From the NCBI GenBank assembly GCA_964462675.1, contig CAYWYS010000012.1, forward strand, positions 10,583 through 74,582: a stretch of DNA of 64,000 bases, given 5' to 3'. This document shows positions 54,382 through 64,000 of the stretch, one piece after another. Within the stretch, counting starts at the first letter, position 1. Each line of letters opens with the position of its first letter. Source of the DNA: XN24 sp964462675 (GTDB lineage: Bacteria; Pseudomonadota; Gammaproteobacteria; Steroidobacterales; XN24). The position numbers and the translations under genes were made by a program. The notes beneath the pieces are model-generated. The model had not been told where the DNA came from. It made no database searches and saw nothing but the letters and a program-made list of their open reading frames with translations.

Positions 54382-55637
54382 CAGCCAAATACCTCGCGTG
54401 CCTGCTGCAGCGCCGCGACGAGGCGATCAGCCTCGGCCTTGGTGTTGTAGAAGGCAAATGATGCACGCGCAGTCGCAGGCACGCCGTAGTACTCCATGAC
54501 CGGCATCGCGCAATGATGGCCGGTGCGGATTGCGACGCCGGCATGATCGACGATCGTGCCGATGTCGTGCGGGTGGACGCCGGCCAGCGCAAAGGAAATC
54601 ACGGCGGCCTTGTGCGGCGCCGTGCCGATGATCCTGAGGCCCTCGATCTCGCGCAGGGCCTCGGTCGCGTATACGAGCAGCTCATGCTCCCAGGCGGCGG
54701 CGCGCTCGAAATCCAGCCGCTCGAGATAATCGATCGCGGCGCCGAGCCCGACCGCGCCGGCGATGTGCGGCGTACCGGCCTCGAACTTCCATGGCAGGTC
54801 GTTGTAGGTGCTTTTCTCGAAGCTGACCGCAAGGATCATGTCGCCGCCGCCCTGCCAAGGCGGCATGGCCCGCAGCAGCGCCTCGCGGCCCCACAGCACG
54901 CCGATGCCGGTCGGGCCGAACAGCTTGTGGCCGGAGAAGGCATAGAAATCGCAGCCGATCGCCTGCAGGTCGACCCGCATGTGCGGAACGCCCTGTGCGC
55001 CGTCGATCAGCGTCAGCGCGCCGACCGACTTGGCGAGCGCCACCAGCTCCGCGACCGGATGAATCGTGCCGAGGGCGTTCGAAACGTGCCCGAACGCCAG
55101 CAGCCGGGTACGCGGACCGACGATGCCGCGCGCCGCCGCCAGGTCGAGCTCGCCGGAGGGCGTCATCGGGATGACTTTCAGGCTTGCCCCGGTCTGTTCG
55201 CAGAGCATCTGCCACGGCACGATATTGGCGTGGTGCTCGAGATGCGTGATGACGATGTCGTCGCCGGCGCGGACATTCGCGCGCCCCCAGCTCTGGGCGA
55301 CCAGATTGATCGACTCGGTGGTGCCGCGCGTGAAGATGATCTCCTTCGCCGAGGCCGCGTTCACGAAGCGCCGCACTTTCTCGCGCGCGCCCTCGAAAGC
55401 GTCGGTGGCCCGCTGGCTCAGCTGGTGCACGCCGCGGTGCACGTTGGCGTGGTCGCGCCGGTAGTACTCGGCGATCGCCTCGATGACCTGGACGGGACGC
55501 TGCGCGGAGGCGGCGCTGTCCAGGTAAGCCAGCGGCTGGTCATGGATCAGCTGGTGCAGGATCGGAAAATCCTGCCGCACGGCTTCGACGTCGAAAGCGG
55601 GCCGCGACGGGACCGCGCGCAGGCGTGCTTCGCTCAT
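54381..55637 (-). CDS. sufS: Cysteine desulfurase SufS
   Basis: 418 residues from ATG 55637. Class V aminotransferase fold: PLP lysine in FSGHKLFGPTGIG, active cysteine in IRTGHHCAMP, and the ANVHRGVHQLSQRAT loop. It mobilises sulfur from cysteine as a persulfide, here for SufU. Overlaps sufD (four bases) and sufU (one base), so the genes are translationally coupled. Confidence 0.95.
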   Translation of the reverse strand: MSEARLRAVPSRPAFDVEAVRQDFPILHQLIHDQPLAYLDSAASAQRPVQVIEAIAEYYRRDHANVHRGVHQLSQRATDAFEGAREKVRRFVNAASAKEIIFTRGTTESINLVAQSWGRANVRAGDDIVITHLEHHANIVPWQMLCEQTGASLKVIPMTPSGELDLAAARGIVGPRTRLLAFGHVSNALGTIHPVAELVALAKSVGALTLIDGAQGVPHMRVDLQAIGCDFYAFSGHKLFGPTGIGVLWGREALLRAMPPWQGGGDMILAVSFEKSTYNDLPWKFEAGTPHIAGAVGLGAAIDYLERLDFERAAAWEHELLVYATEALREIEGLRIIGTAPHKAAVISFALAGVHPHDIGTIVDHAGVAIRTGHHCAMPVMEYYGVPATARASFAFYNTKAEADRLVAALQQAREVFG

Positions 55638-56947
55638 GTGAACTCCCTGATCCGGTCCGCTTCGGGCAGCCTGCCGACCACGAGCTGCTCGGCGTGACGA
55701 CGCAATGCAGCGAGCGGCATGCGCGCCAGCACCGTGTCGGCAAACGCGAAGGTCAAGAGGATTTTCGCGGTCTCCTCGTCGATGCCGCGCGAGCGCAGGT
55801 AGAACAGCGCGGCGGTGTCGAGCTGGCCGGTCGTCGCGCCGTGCGCGCACTTGACGTCGTCGGCGTAGATCTCGAGCTCCGGCTTGGTGTCGACCTCGGC
55901 CTCGGGCGACAGCAGCAGGTTGGCATTCGCCTGGCGCGCATCTGTGCCGGCGGCGCCCGGGTGCACGATCGCCTTGCCGTTGAACACGGCGCGGCTCTTG
56001 CCGGCGAGTACGCCACGATAGAGCTCATCGCTGGTGGTGCGCGGCGCGGCATGATCGACGCGCGTATGGCTGTCGGCATGCTGGCGATCGCGCACGACGT
56101 AGAGGCCGTTCATCTCGACCCGCGCACCCGGGCCCGCCAGCTGCACGTCGAGGTCGAGCCGCGCGATGCGCGCGCCGACCGAAAGGCTGTGGCTTACGAG
56201 GCTCGCGTCGCGTTCGAGTCGCGCGGCGAGCACGCCGAGGTGGAAAGCCTCGCCGGACTCGTCCTGGATGCGATAGTACTCGAGCTGTGCGCCGGGGCCC
56301 ATGGCGAGTTCCGTCACGGCCAGGCTCAGCGCCTCGCCGCCTCCGCCAGCATAGTGCTCGATGATCGTCGCGCGGCTGCCGGCGCCGGCGCGCACCAGCA
56401 CGCGCGGGCAGGCCAGTACCGGCTCAGTCTCGCCAGCGGCCAGGAACACGAGCCGCAGCGGCGCCTCGAGCGCCACGCCCGCCGGCAGGTCGAGCAGCAC
56501 GCCGTCAGCGAACAGCGCCGTGGCGAGCGCCGCGAAGCGATGCCGCCGCGGATCCGCGACCCTGCCGAGCAGAGCCTCGCAGGCCGGGTGGCCGGCGGCG
56601 AGTGCGCGCGCCAGCGGCAGTACCGCGGCGCCGTCGGGCAGGCCGCGCGTCTCGACAAGCCGGCCGTTGACGAACACCACGGCAGGGCAGTCGAGGCCGT
56701 CGATCTCCGGCACCGCCAGCGCCAGCGCCGCGCCGGCCGCGAAGCTGCGGCGTGCGACGAGCTTGAGGTCGGTATATTTCCAGTCCTCGTCACGCCGCGT
56801 CGGGAAGCCTGCGGCGGCGAAATGCCCGATGCCGGCGCCGCGCCGGTCCGCCAGCCACGCGGGGCCGGCCACGGCCGCCGCCGCCGCGGCCTCGATCCAG
56901 TCGGGCAGCACGGGCGCAGGCGCGGCCTGGCGCGCGGCGACGCTCAT
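55634..56947 (-). CDS. sufD: Fe-S cluster assembly protein SufD
   Basis: 437 residues. DEDWKYTDL near the N-terminus, the beta-helix core, and the conserved VKCAHGATTGQLDTAALFYLRSRG, holding the functional histidine. It pairs with SufB in the SufBC2D scaffold. It starts in ATGA overlapping the sufC stop. Confidence 0.94.
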   Translation of the reverse strand: MSVAARQAAPAPVLPDWIEAAAAAAVAGPAWLADRRGAGIGHFAAAGFPTRRDEDWKYTDLKLVARRSFAAGAALALAVPEIDGLDCPAVVFVNGRLVETRGLPDGAAVLPLARALAAGHPACEALLGRVADPRRHRFAALATALFADGVLLDLPAGVALEAPLRLVFLAAGETEPVLACPRVLVRAGAGSRATIIEHYAGGGGEALSLAVTELAMGPGAQLEYYRIQDESGEAFHLGVLAARLERDASLVSHSLSVGARIARLDLDVQLAGPGARVEMNGLYVVRDRQHADSHTRVDHAAPRTTSDELYRGVLAGKSRAVFNGKAIVHPGAAGTDARQANANLLLSPEAEVDTKPELEIYADDVKCAHGATTGQLDTAALFYLRSRGIDEETAKILLTFAFADTVLARMPLAALRRHAEQLVVGRLPEADRIREFT

Positions 56948-57699
56948 GCTGCGTCGGCCCCGTCACGCAGCCAGTCGTAGCCGCGCTGCTCGAGCTCCAG
57001 CGCGAGTTCGCGGCCGCCGGTACGCACGATCCGGCCGCCGGACAGCACATGGACGAAATCCGGCACGATGTAGTCGAGCAGGCGCTGGTAATGCGTCACC
57101 ACGACCATCGAGCGCTCCGGCGAGCGCAGGCTGTTGACGCCGTTGGCGACGACCTTCAGGGCATCGATATCGAGGCCGGAATCGGTTTCGTCGAGCACGG
57201 CCAGCCGCGGCTCGAGCACCGCCATCTGCAGCACCTCGTTGCGCTTTTTCTCGCCGCCGGAAAAGCCCTCGTTGACGCCGCGGTTCAGGAAGCTGGCGTC
57301 CATCTGCATGAGCTTGGTCTTTTCCTTGACCAGGGCCAGGAACTCGAAGGCATCGAGCTCGCTCTCGCCGCGATGCTTGCGGATCGCGTTCAGCGCGGCC
57401 TTCAGCAGGTACACGTTGTTGACCCCCGGGATCTCGACCGGGTACTGGAACGCGAGGAACACACCCTCGCGGGCGCGCTCCTCAGGATCCAGCGCCAGCA
57501 GGTCCTGGCCGCGATAGGTGACGCTGCCACCGGTGACTTCGAGATCCGGGCGGCCGGCCAGCACGCCCGCGAGAGTGCTCTTGCCGGAGCCGTTCGGGCC
57601 CATGATGGCGTGAATCTCGCCAGCCCCGACTTCGAGGTCGAGGCCTTTCAGGATATCGCGCTCGCCCGCGCGGGCGCTGAGGTTGCGAATGCTTAACAC
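56944..57699 (-). CDS. sufC: SUF ATPase SufC
   Basis: 251 residues from GTG 57699, with GAGGATACC upstream. ABC ATPase with P-loop GPNGSGKST, SufC-specific FQYPVEIPGV, signature FSGGEKKRNE and Walker B LAVLDETDSGLDIDAL. It is the cytosolic motor of SufBC2D, not a transporter. The upstream frame runs through sufB, which is a shadow. Confidence 0.96.
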   Translation of the reverse strand: MLSIRNLSARAGERDILKGLDLEVGAGEIHAIMGPNGSGKSTLAGVLAGRPDLEVTGGSVTYRGQDLLALDPEERAREGVFLAFQYPVEIPGVNNVYLLKAALNAIRKHRGESELDAFEFLALVKEKTKLMQMDASFLNRGVNEGFSGGEKKRNEVLQMAVLEPRLAVLDETDSGLDIDALKVVANGVNSLRSPERSMVVVTHYQRLLDYIVPDFVHVLSGGRIVRTGGRELALELEQRGYDWLRDGADAA

Positions 57700-57719
57700 G
57701 GTGCAGGTATCCTCGTTGC

Positions 57720-59168
<1,449 letters not shown>

Positions 59169-59188
59169 TTGCTGTTTCCTTCTTGGTC

Positions 59189-59668
59189 TCAGCCGCGCTC
59201 GAGTCGTGCCAGCCTGCCCGGCGAGGCCACCAGGGCCTTCAGGTCGATGCGCGGTCGGCGGCCGGCCTGCATGCTGGCGAGTTCGGCGAGGCTGATCTCG
59301 TCGAGCGCGCGGCGGATCGCGAGATTGATCCGCTGCCACGCAGTGCCGACGAGGCACTGCGCCTCGAGTTCGCAGCTGCCGTCCTCGACCGAGCAGGCCG
59401 TCAGCGCGACCGGGCCCTCGAGCGCGTCGATGACCTCGGAGGCCGTGATGCCCGCCGCCGGCCGGGACAATGCGTAACCGCCCTGCGCGCCGCGGTGCGA
59501 GGTCACGAGCTCGCTGCGCGCCAGCAGCTTCAGGATCTTGCTGACCGTGGCGAGCGGCAGCCCGGTATGCTCCGCGACCTCGTTGGCGCTGTGCGGCCGG
59601 TTGCCGGCGCTGGCGAGGTATGCCAGCACGCCGGTCCCGTAATCCGTCAGACGGCTCATTTTCAGCAT
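59189..59668 (-). CDS. Rrf2-family SUF system regulator
   Basis: 159 residues from ATG 59668, six to seven bases after GAGGA. A winged helix (LTDYGTGVLAYLAS, HTGLPLATVSKILKLLARSELVTSHRGAQGGYALSRP) is followed by three cysteines in ACSVEDGSCELEAQC that can hold a [2Fe-2S] cluster, as in IscR. It is the gammaproteobacterial SUF regulator type. It heads its own operon and has an IscR-like site over its promoter, so it probably represses itself and the suf genes when clusters are plentiful. Confidence 0.93.
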   Translation of the reverse strand: MLKMSRLTDYGTGVLAYLASAGNRPHSANEVAEHTGLPLATVSKILKLLARSELVTSHRGAQGGYALSRPAAGITASEVIDALEGPVALTACSVEDGSCELEAQCLVGTAWQRINLAIRRALDEISLAELASMQAGRRPRIDLKALVASPGRLARLERG

Positions 59669-59707
59669 CGGCCATCCTCGCGGCAGCCCGGCTGCCGTCC
59701 TAATGCG

Positions 59708-59740
59708 GACCATTTTAGTCCTGATTGGCCGGAAGGCCAA
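59708..59740 (-). promoter_or_regulatory. SUF operon promoter with overlapping IscR-type operator
   Basis: On the minus strand -35 TTGGCC (59735-59740) and -10 TAAAAT (59712-59717) are 17 bases apart. Over the -10 lies GACTAAAATGGTC (59708-59720), matching 12 of 13 core positions of the IscR type 1 consensus GACTRWWWYAGTC. It is 39 bases before the regulator start codon. A repressor bound there would block polymerase directly, so autoregulation by the Rrf2 protein is the natural reading. Confidence 0.7.
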
Positions 59741-59849
59741 GCTTCACGGTGCCCCGGCGGCGAGTTGTCTCGGCAGCTATGGTAGGATTCCGAGCCTGAC
59801 AGGCAGGGCGCAAAGGCGCTTTCGCCAGGCACTGAGCGGGGAGAAAGTG

Positions 59850-60872
59850 ATGAATCTGGAGGGTTTGCACAAGGTGGCGCGCGCCATGGTGGCTCCTGGA
59901 AAAGGGATCCTGGCCGCGGACGAGAGCCACCCGACGATCAAGAAGCGCTTTGACAAGATCGGTGCCGAGAACACCGAGCAGAACCGGCGCGCGTACCGCG
60001 AAATGCTGTTCACGACGCCGGGCATCGAGGCTTGGATCGGCGGCGTGATCCTGTTCGACGAGACGCTGCGCCAGCAGAGCGCGGCCGGCGTGCCGTTCCC
60101 GGAACTGCTCGCGGCCCGCGGCATCGTGCCCGGCATCAAGGTCGACGCCGGGGCCAAGGCGCTGGCCGGCTACCCCGGCGAGACCGTCACCGAGGGTCTC
60201 GACGGCCTGCGCAAGCGGCTCGAGGAATATCGTGCGCTGGGCGCGGGATTCGCCAAGTGGCGGGCGGTCATTGCGATCGGCGACGGCATTCCGAGCGCGT
60301 TCTGCATCGAGGCAAATGCGCACGCGCTGGCCCGTTATGCCGCGCTGTGCCAGGAAGTCGACATCGTGCCGATCGTCGAGCCGGAAGTGCTGATGGACGG
60401 CGATCACGACATCGCGCGCTGCGAGGCCGTGACCGGCGCCGTGCTGCTCGAGGTGTTCGGTGCGCTGGCGCGTCATCGGGTCGCGCTCGAGGGCATCGTC
60501 CTCAAGCCGAACATGGTCGTCGCGGGGCAGGACTGCACGCGCCGGCCGAGCATCGAGGAGGCGGCTGAAGCGACCGTGCGGTGCCTGCGGCGCCATGTGC
60601 CCGCGGCCGTGCCGGGCATCGCGTTCCTGTCGGGCGGGCAGAGCGAACAGGAGGCGACCGCGCACCTGAACGCGATGAACGCCCTCGGGCCGCAGCCCTG
60701 GGAGCTGTCCTTCTCTTATGGCCGGGCGCTGCAGGCGTCGGCCTTGCAGGCCTGGGGCGGGGACAATGCGCGGCTCGGCGCTGGCGCGACGGCGTTCGCG
60801 CACCGCGCGCGCATGAACCACCTCGCGCGCAACGGCCAGTACCGGCCGTCGCTCGAGTCCGGGGCGCGTTAG
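59850..60872 (+). CDS. Class I fructose-bisphosphate aldolase
   Basis: 340 residues from ATG 59850, with GGGGAGA upstream. It resembles animal-type class I aldolases: GKGILAADES near the N-terminus, the Schiff-base lysine in GIVLKPNMV, and FLSGGQSEQEAT. It splits fructose 1,6-bisphosphate into triose phosphates in glycolysis. Class I aldolases of this kind are scattered in proteobacteria. It ends eight bases before mlaF. Confidence 0.94.
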   Translation: MNLEGLHKVARAMVAPGKGILAADESHPTIKKRFDKIGAENTEQNRRAYREMLFTTPGIEAWIGGVILFDETLRQQSAAGVPFPELLAARGIVPGIKVDAGAKALAGYPGETVTEGLDGLRKRLEEYRALGAGFAKWRAVIAIGDGIPSAFCIEANAHALARYAALCQEVDIVPIVEPEVLMDGDHDIARCEAVTGAVLLEVFGALARHRVALEGIVLKPNMVVAGQDCTRRPSIEEAAEATVRCLRRHVPAAVPGIAFLSGGQSEQEATAHLNAMNALGPQPWELSFSYGRALQASALQAWGGDNARLGAGATAFAHRARMNHLARNGQYRPSLESGAR

Positions 60873-60880
60873 GCAGGACA

Positions 60881-61726
60881 ATGGACGCAATGCCGACTGT
60901 TTCGGCGCCGCGCGGCTGCGCCGGCGACGACAACATCATCGAGATTCACGGCCTGTCCTATTCCCGCGGCCAGACGATGATCTTCGACGGCCTCGACATC
61001 AACATCCGGCGCGGCGGGATCACGGCGATCATGGGGCCGAGTGGGACCGGCAAGACGACCCTGTTGCGGCTGGTCACAGGCCAGGAGCTGCCGGACCGGG
61101 GCAGCATCCTGTTCGACGGCGCCGAAGTCACGAAGATGAGCCGCCGCGAGCTCTTCAAGATGCGCAAGCGGGTCGGCATGCTGTTCCAGAACGGTGCGCT
61201 GCTGACCGACCTGAACGTCTATGAAAACGTCGCGTTCCCGCTCCGTGAGCACACCAAGCTGCCGGAGCGCCTGATTCGCCACATTGTCCTGACGAAGCTC
61301 CACGCCGTGGGCCTGCGCGGCGCCTGGCGGCTGATGCCGTCGGAACTGTCGGGCGGCATGGCACGGCGCGTGGCGCTGGCGCGCGCGATCGTCATGGACC
61401 CGGACATTATCTACTACGATGAGCCCTTCGTGGGCCTCGACCCGATCTCGATGGGCGTCGTGGTGCGGCTGATCCGCCGCATGAATGATGCTCTTGGCCT
61501 GACCAGCGTGGTCGTGACCCATGACGTCGACGAGGTCTCCTCGATCGCTGACTGCACTTTCCTGCTGTCCGAGGGACGCGTGGTCGCCTCCGGCACGCCC
61601 AGGGACCTGCAGGAAAACTGTTCCGCGACCGTCGTGCAGTTCATGACCGGCATGGCTGATGGCCCGGTGCCGTTTCATTACCCCGCGCCGGACTACGGTG
61701 AGCAGCTGCTCACCCGCGAATTCTAG
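60881..61726 (+). CDS. mlaF: Phospholipid ABC transporter ATP-binding protein MlaF
   Basis: 281 residues from ATG 60881; ATG 60890 is equally possible. P-loop GPSGTGKTT, signature LSGGMARRVALARA, Walker B IIYYDEPFVGLDP. It drives the Mla system that moves phospholipids between the outer and inner membranes to keep outer-membrane asymmetry. The first 18 residues before the ABC fold are unconserved. Confidence 0.95.
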   Translation: MDAMPTVSAPRGCAGDDNIIEIHGLSYSRGQTMIFDGLDINIRRGGITAIMGPSGTGKTTLLRLVTGQELPDRGSILFDGAEVTKMSRRELFKMRKRVGMLFQNGALLTDLNVYENVAFPLREHTKLPERLIRHIVLTKLHAVGLRGAWRLMPSELSGGMARRVALARAIVMDPDIIYYDEPFVGLDPISMGVVVRLIRRMNDALGLTSVVVTHDVDEVSSIADCTFLLSEGRVVASGTPRDLQENCSATVVQFMTGMADGPVPFHYPAPDYGEQLLTREF

Positions 61727-61731
61727 CCGCG

Positions 61732-62538
61732 ATGCTCAGCGATACCGCACACGCGATGCGCTTGCTGCTGCGCGAATTCGGCTACACGATTCGCGGCTTC
61801 CTGCAGAATCTCGGGGCAGTACTGCTGTTCCTGCTGCGCATCATCATGAACATGCCCTACGCGCTGGCGCGGCCGGGGCTGATCATCAAGCAGGTGTACG
61901 TGACCGGCGTGCAGTCGCTGGTCGTCATCATGTTGGCGGGGCTGTTCGTCGGCATGGTGCTCGCGCTGCAGGGCTACCTGACGCTGTCGCAGTTCGGCGC
62001 CGAAGAGACGGTCGGCATAGTGGCGGCGCTCAGCCTGGTCCGCGAACTCGGCCCGGTCGTCACTGCGCTGCTGTTCGCCGGGCGCGCGGGCACGGCGTTG
62101 TCGTCCGAGATCGGACTGATGCGCGCGACCGACCAGTTGTCCGGCATGGAAATGATGGCCGTCGACCCGATCAAGCGGGTCATCGCGCCGCGTTTTCTCG
62201 GGGGCATCATCGCGATGCCCTTTCTCGCCGCGATTTTCAGTGCCATGGGCATTTTCGGGGCCTGGCTCGAGGGTGTCATCGTGCTCGGCATTGACGAGGG
62301 CGCGTTCTGGTCGCAGATGCAGGCCCAGGTCGATCTGCGGGACGACGTCATGTCAGGCGTCATCAAGAGCGTGTTCTTCGGCATCGCTGCAAGCCTGCTG
62401 GCGGTGTTCGAAGGGTACAATTGCGTCCCGACCGCCGAGGGCGTCGGGCGCGCCACGACGCGCGCGGTCGTCAACACTTCGCTGGCCGTGCTGGTCCTGA
62501 ACTTCATGCTCACCGCCTGGCTGTTGGGAGGAAAGTAA
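61732..62538 (+). CDS. mlaE: Phospholipid ABC transporter permease MlaE
   Basis: 268 residues, MlaE/permease family with about six membrane helices. QFGAEETVGIVAALSLVRELGPVVTALLFAGRAGTALSSEIG is the family signature, held in part here. It forms the membrane channel of the Mla complex with MlaF, MlaD and MlaB. Five bases after mlaF. Confidence 0.95.
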   Translation: MLSDTAHAMRLLLREFGYTIRGFLQNLGAVLLFLLRIIMNMPYALARPGLIIKQVYVTGVQSLVVIMLAGLFVGMVLALQGYLTLSQFGAEETVGIVAALSLVRELGPVVTALLFAGRAGTALSSEIGLMRATDQLSGMEMMAVDPIKRVIAPRFLGGIIAMPFLAAIFSAMGIFGAWLEGVIVLGIDEGAFWSQMQAQVDLRDDVMSGVIKSVFFGIAASLLAVFEGYNCVPTAEGVGRATTRAVVNTSLAVLVLNFMLTAWLLGGK

Positions 62539-62541
62539 GTC

Positions 62542-63012
62542 ATGCAACAGACGCGCGCCGTGGAACTGGGGACCGGCTTGTTTGTCTTTATGGGCATCCT
62601 GGCGCTGTTCTTCCTGACGACCAGGGTGACCAGTTTCGACGCCTACTCGGGGGAGGGCGGCTACGACCTGACCGCGCGGTTCGACCAGATCGGCACTCTG
62701 AAGATTCGCTCGCCCGTGTCGATCTCGGGAGTGCAGATCGGCCGGGTGACCGCGATCGACTTCGATGTGGAGCGACTCGAGGCCGTCGTGACGATGAGAA
62801 TAGCGTCGCGCTATGACCGGATACCGAACGACACGGATGCCAGCATCCTGACCTCCGGCATCCTCGGCGGTCAGTACATCGGGCTCCAGCCGGGCGGGTC
62901 GGACGAGTTTTTCCGCAATGGCGACGAGATTTCTTTCACGCAGTCCGCGGTCGTGCTGGAGCAATTGATCGGCAAGTACCTGTTCGGGCGAGGCGACGCA
63001 GGAGACGAGTGA
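62542..63012 (+). CDS. mlaD: MCE-domain lipid transport protein MlaD
   Basis: 156 residues. An N-terminal transmembrane anchor (TGLFVFMGILALFFLTT) is followed by one MCE domain (YDLTARFDQIGTLKIRSPVSISGVQIG). Six copies make the periplasmic ring that receives lipid from MlaC. Overlaps mlaC by four bases. Confidence 0.94.
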   Translation: MQQTRAVELGTGLFVFMGILALFFLTTRVTSFDAYSGEGGYDLTARFDQIGTLKIRSPVSISGVQIGRVTAIDFDVERLEAVVTMRIASRYDRIPNDTDASILTSGILGGQYIGLQPGGSDEFFRNGDEISFTQSAVVLEQLIGKYLFGRGDAGDE

Positions 63013-63647
63013 CAATGATGACCAATATGATCCGCATGAAGCTGTCCGTGGTGGCACTCGCGCTTGGCGTGTTTGCCGCGGACGCGGCCATGGGCGAGCC
63101 GGATATCGGCCCCGAGCAGGTCATCCAGGAGGCCTCCGACCTGACCATGAAGGCGATCGAGGCGCGGCGCGAGGAGCTCAAGGGCAACCGTGAAGCGCTG
63201 TTCGAGCTCGTCGACGAGGTGCTGTTGCCGCGCTGGGATCGCCAGTACACGGGCCAGCTCGTCATGGGACGCTATTGGCGCGAGGCGACGCCCGAGCAGC
63301 GCGAGGCCTTCATCACCGGGCTGTACCGCAAGCTGCTCGACAGTTATGGCGATGGCGCCCTGCAATACGACGCGAGCCAGTTCAGGATCCTGGGCACGCG
63401 CGGCAACGCGGCCGAGGGCCGTGTCATGGTCGATTCCGAAGTGCGGCTCGAGGACGGCACGCCGGTGCCGATCAGCTACCGGATGCGGGTCCATGAAGGC
63501 AGCTGGAAGGTCTACGACGTTGTCGTCGAGGGCATTTCCTACGTGACGAACTACCGCAACCAGTACACCAGCGAGTTCCGTGCCAAGGGCATCACGGGCG
63601 TGCTTGCCGAGCTGGCTCCGTACCTCGGTGAGGCCGGCGGTTCTTGA
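63009..63647 (+). CDS. mlaC: Periplasmic phospholipid-binding protein MlaC
   Basis: 212 residues starting at GTG 63009 in the mlaD stop (GTGA); ATG 63015 or later is also possible. A signal peptide (KLSVVALALGVFAADAAMG) is followed by the MlaC/Ttg2D domain (QVIQEASDLTMKAIEARREEL, YDVVVEGISYVTNYRNQY). It shuttles phospholipids across the periplasm between the outer membrane and MlaD. Confidence 0.93.
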   Translation: MTMMTNMIRMKLSVVALALGVFAADAAMGEPDIGPEQVIQEASDLTMKAIEARREELKGNREALFELVDEVLLPRWDRQYTGQLVMGRYWREATPEQREAFITGLYRKLLDSYGDGALQYDASQFRILGTRGNAAEGRVMVDSEVRLEDGTPVPISYRMRVHEGSWKVYDVVVEGISYVTNYRNQYTSEFRAKGITGVLAELAPYLGEAGGS

Positions 63648-64000
63648 GCCTGGCGACTGAGCCCGTGGCCGGGGCCGGCAACGGCAAGCTCCGATTCGAG
63701 GCCTGCGGCGACGGGCGTTTCACGGTTCATGGCGAGCTGACTTTCCAGACCGTCGTGCCGGCGCTCGACGAAAGCAAGTCGCTGTTTGCCGAGCATTCGA
63801 CGATCGAGCTGGACCTCGCAGGCGTCACGCGCGCCGACAGCGCGGGGCTGGCCTTGATGCTTGAATGGGTCAACTGGGCCCGGGGCACAGCGCGCGAGAT
63901 CCGCTACCGCAATATTCCTCGACAGGTCATTTCGATCGCACAGATCAGCGAAGTCGAGGACATGTTGGGTCGTGCCGAGCGCTGGACCGGCGCCGACTAG
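63644..64000 (+). CDS. mlaB: STAS-domain Mla component MlaB
   Basis: 118 residues from TTG 63644, overlapping the mlaC stop (TTGA). A STAS domain with the conserved serine in RADSAGLALMLEW. MlaB binds MlaF and is needed for transporter assembly and ATPase activity. The gene ends on the last base of the window, so anything after it is unseen. Confidence 0.9.
   Translation: MSLATEPVAGAGNGKLRFEACGDGRFTVHGELTFQTVVPALDESKSLFAEHSTIELDLAGVTRADSAGLALMLEWVNWARGTAREIRYRNIPRQVISIAQISEVEDMLGRAERWTGAD

Noticed and set aside
59765..59788. Promoter for the aldolase gene (TTGTCT ... TAGGAT)
   Set aside because: The spacer is only 12 bases, too short for a sigma-70 promoter, and no better pair was found.

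Overview
The window is a GC-rich, densely coded chromosomal segment of a gammaproteobacterium outside the Enterobacterales. Gene order shows this best: nnr-tsaE-amiB-mutL-miaA-hfq-hflX-hflK-hflC-yjeT-purA, rpsF-rpsR-(DUF2232)-rplI-dnaB-alr, ypjD/ffh-rpsP-rimM-trmD-rplS and mlaFEDCB are gammaproteobacterial syntenies. A MutL with an endonuclease signature, a Xanthomonas-type Rrf2/SUF operon and a class I fructose-bisphosphate aldolase argue against an enteric. A Steroidobacterales- or Woeseiales-like lineage is a guess, not something the sequence proves. Nothing looks like a plasmid, prophage, insertion sequence or CRISPR array, and no gap without a gene exceeds about 240 bases.

Layout. 1-10.3 kb: the nnr-to-purA superoperon (tRNA modification, cell separation, mismatch repair, RNA chaperone, FtsH regulators, purine synthesis). 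10.3-12.3 kb: a nitrite-ammonifying pair, pentaheme NrfA and membrane tetraheme NrfH. 12.5-21.6 kb: the most accessory stretch, with a YdjM-like membrane protein, a rhombosortase, FabI, a PhaC-like DUF3141 protein with a basic histone-like tail, a DUF937 protein, a decayed copy of a hydrolase-cyclase fusion, an LPG-synthase-type membrane protein and the intact hydrolase-cyclase. 21.6-29.7 kb: tRNA-Leu(CAG), RNase R, RlmB, ribosomal proteins S6/S18/L9, DnaB helicase and alanine racemase. 29.7-34.9 kb: an FHA/PP2C pair, RadA, a CNNM-CBS protein and a YpjD-type cytochrome assembly protein. 35-41.3 kb: SRP54 (Ffh), S16, RimM, TrmD, L19, SppA, DUF808. 41.3-50.8 kb: threonine (tdh, kbl), proline (putA) and serine (sdaA) catabolism around Hsp15 and an unassigned periplasmic zinc peptidase. 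50.8-59.7 kb: a PAQR protein, an alpha/beta hydrolase lacking its nucleophile, then a nine-gene SUF operon (regulator-sufBCDS-sufU-sufT-Rieske-sixA) on the minus strand. 59.8-64 kb: class I aldolase and the complete mlaFEDCB lipid-transport operon, ending exactly at the last base.

How they work together. Most of the window is housekeeping. The adaptive parts are anaerobic nitrite ammonification, SUF Fe-S assembly (which can supply the Fe-S serine dehydratase and the Rieske protein), outer-membrane lipid homeostasis, and a catabolic block feeding threonine, proline and serine into central metabolism. I found no clearly undescribed multi-gene system. The best leads are single-gene oddities: the nucleophile-less hydrolase, the tailed DUF3141 protein, the duplicated-module peptidase, and the decayed cyclase paralogue broken at an eight-base homopolymer. 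A well-formed promoter/operator in front of the SUF operon is the best regulatory find.
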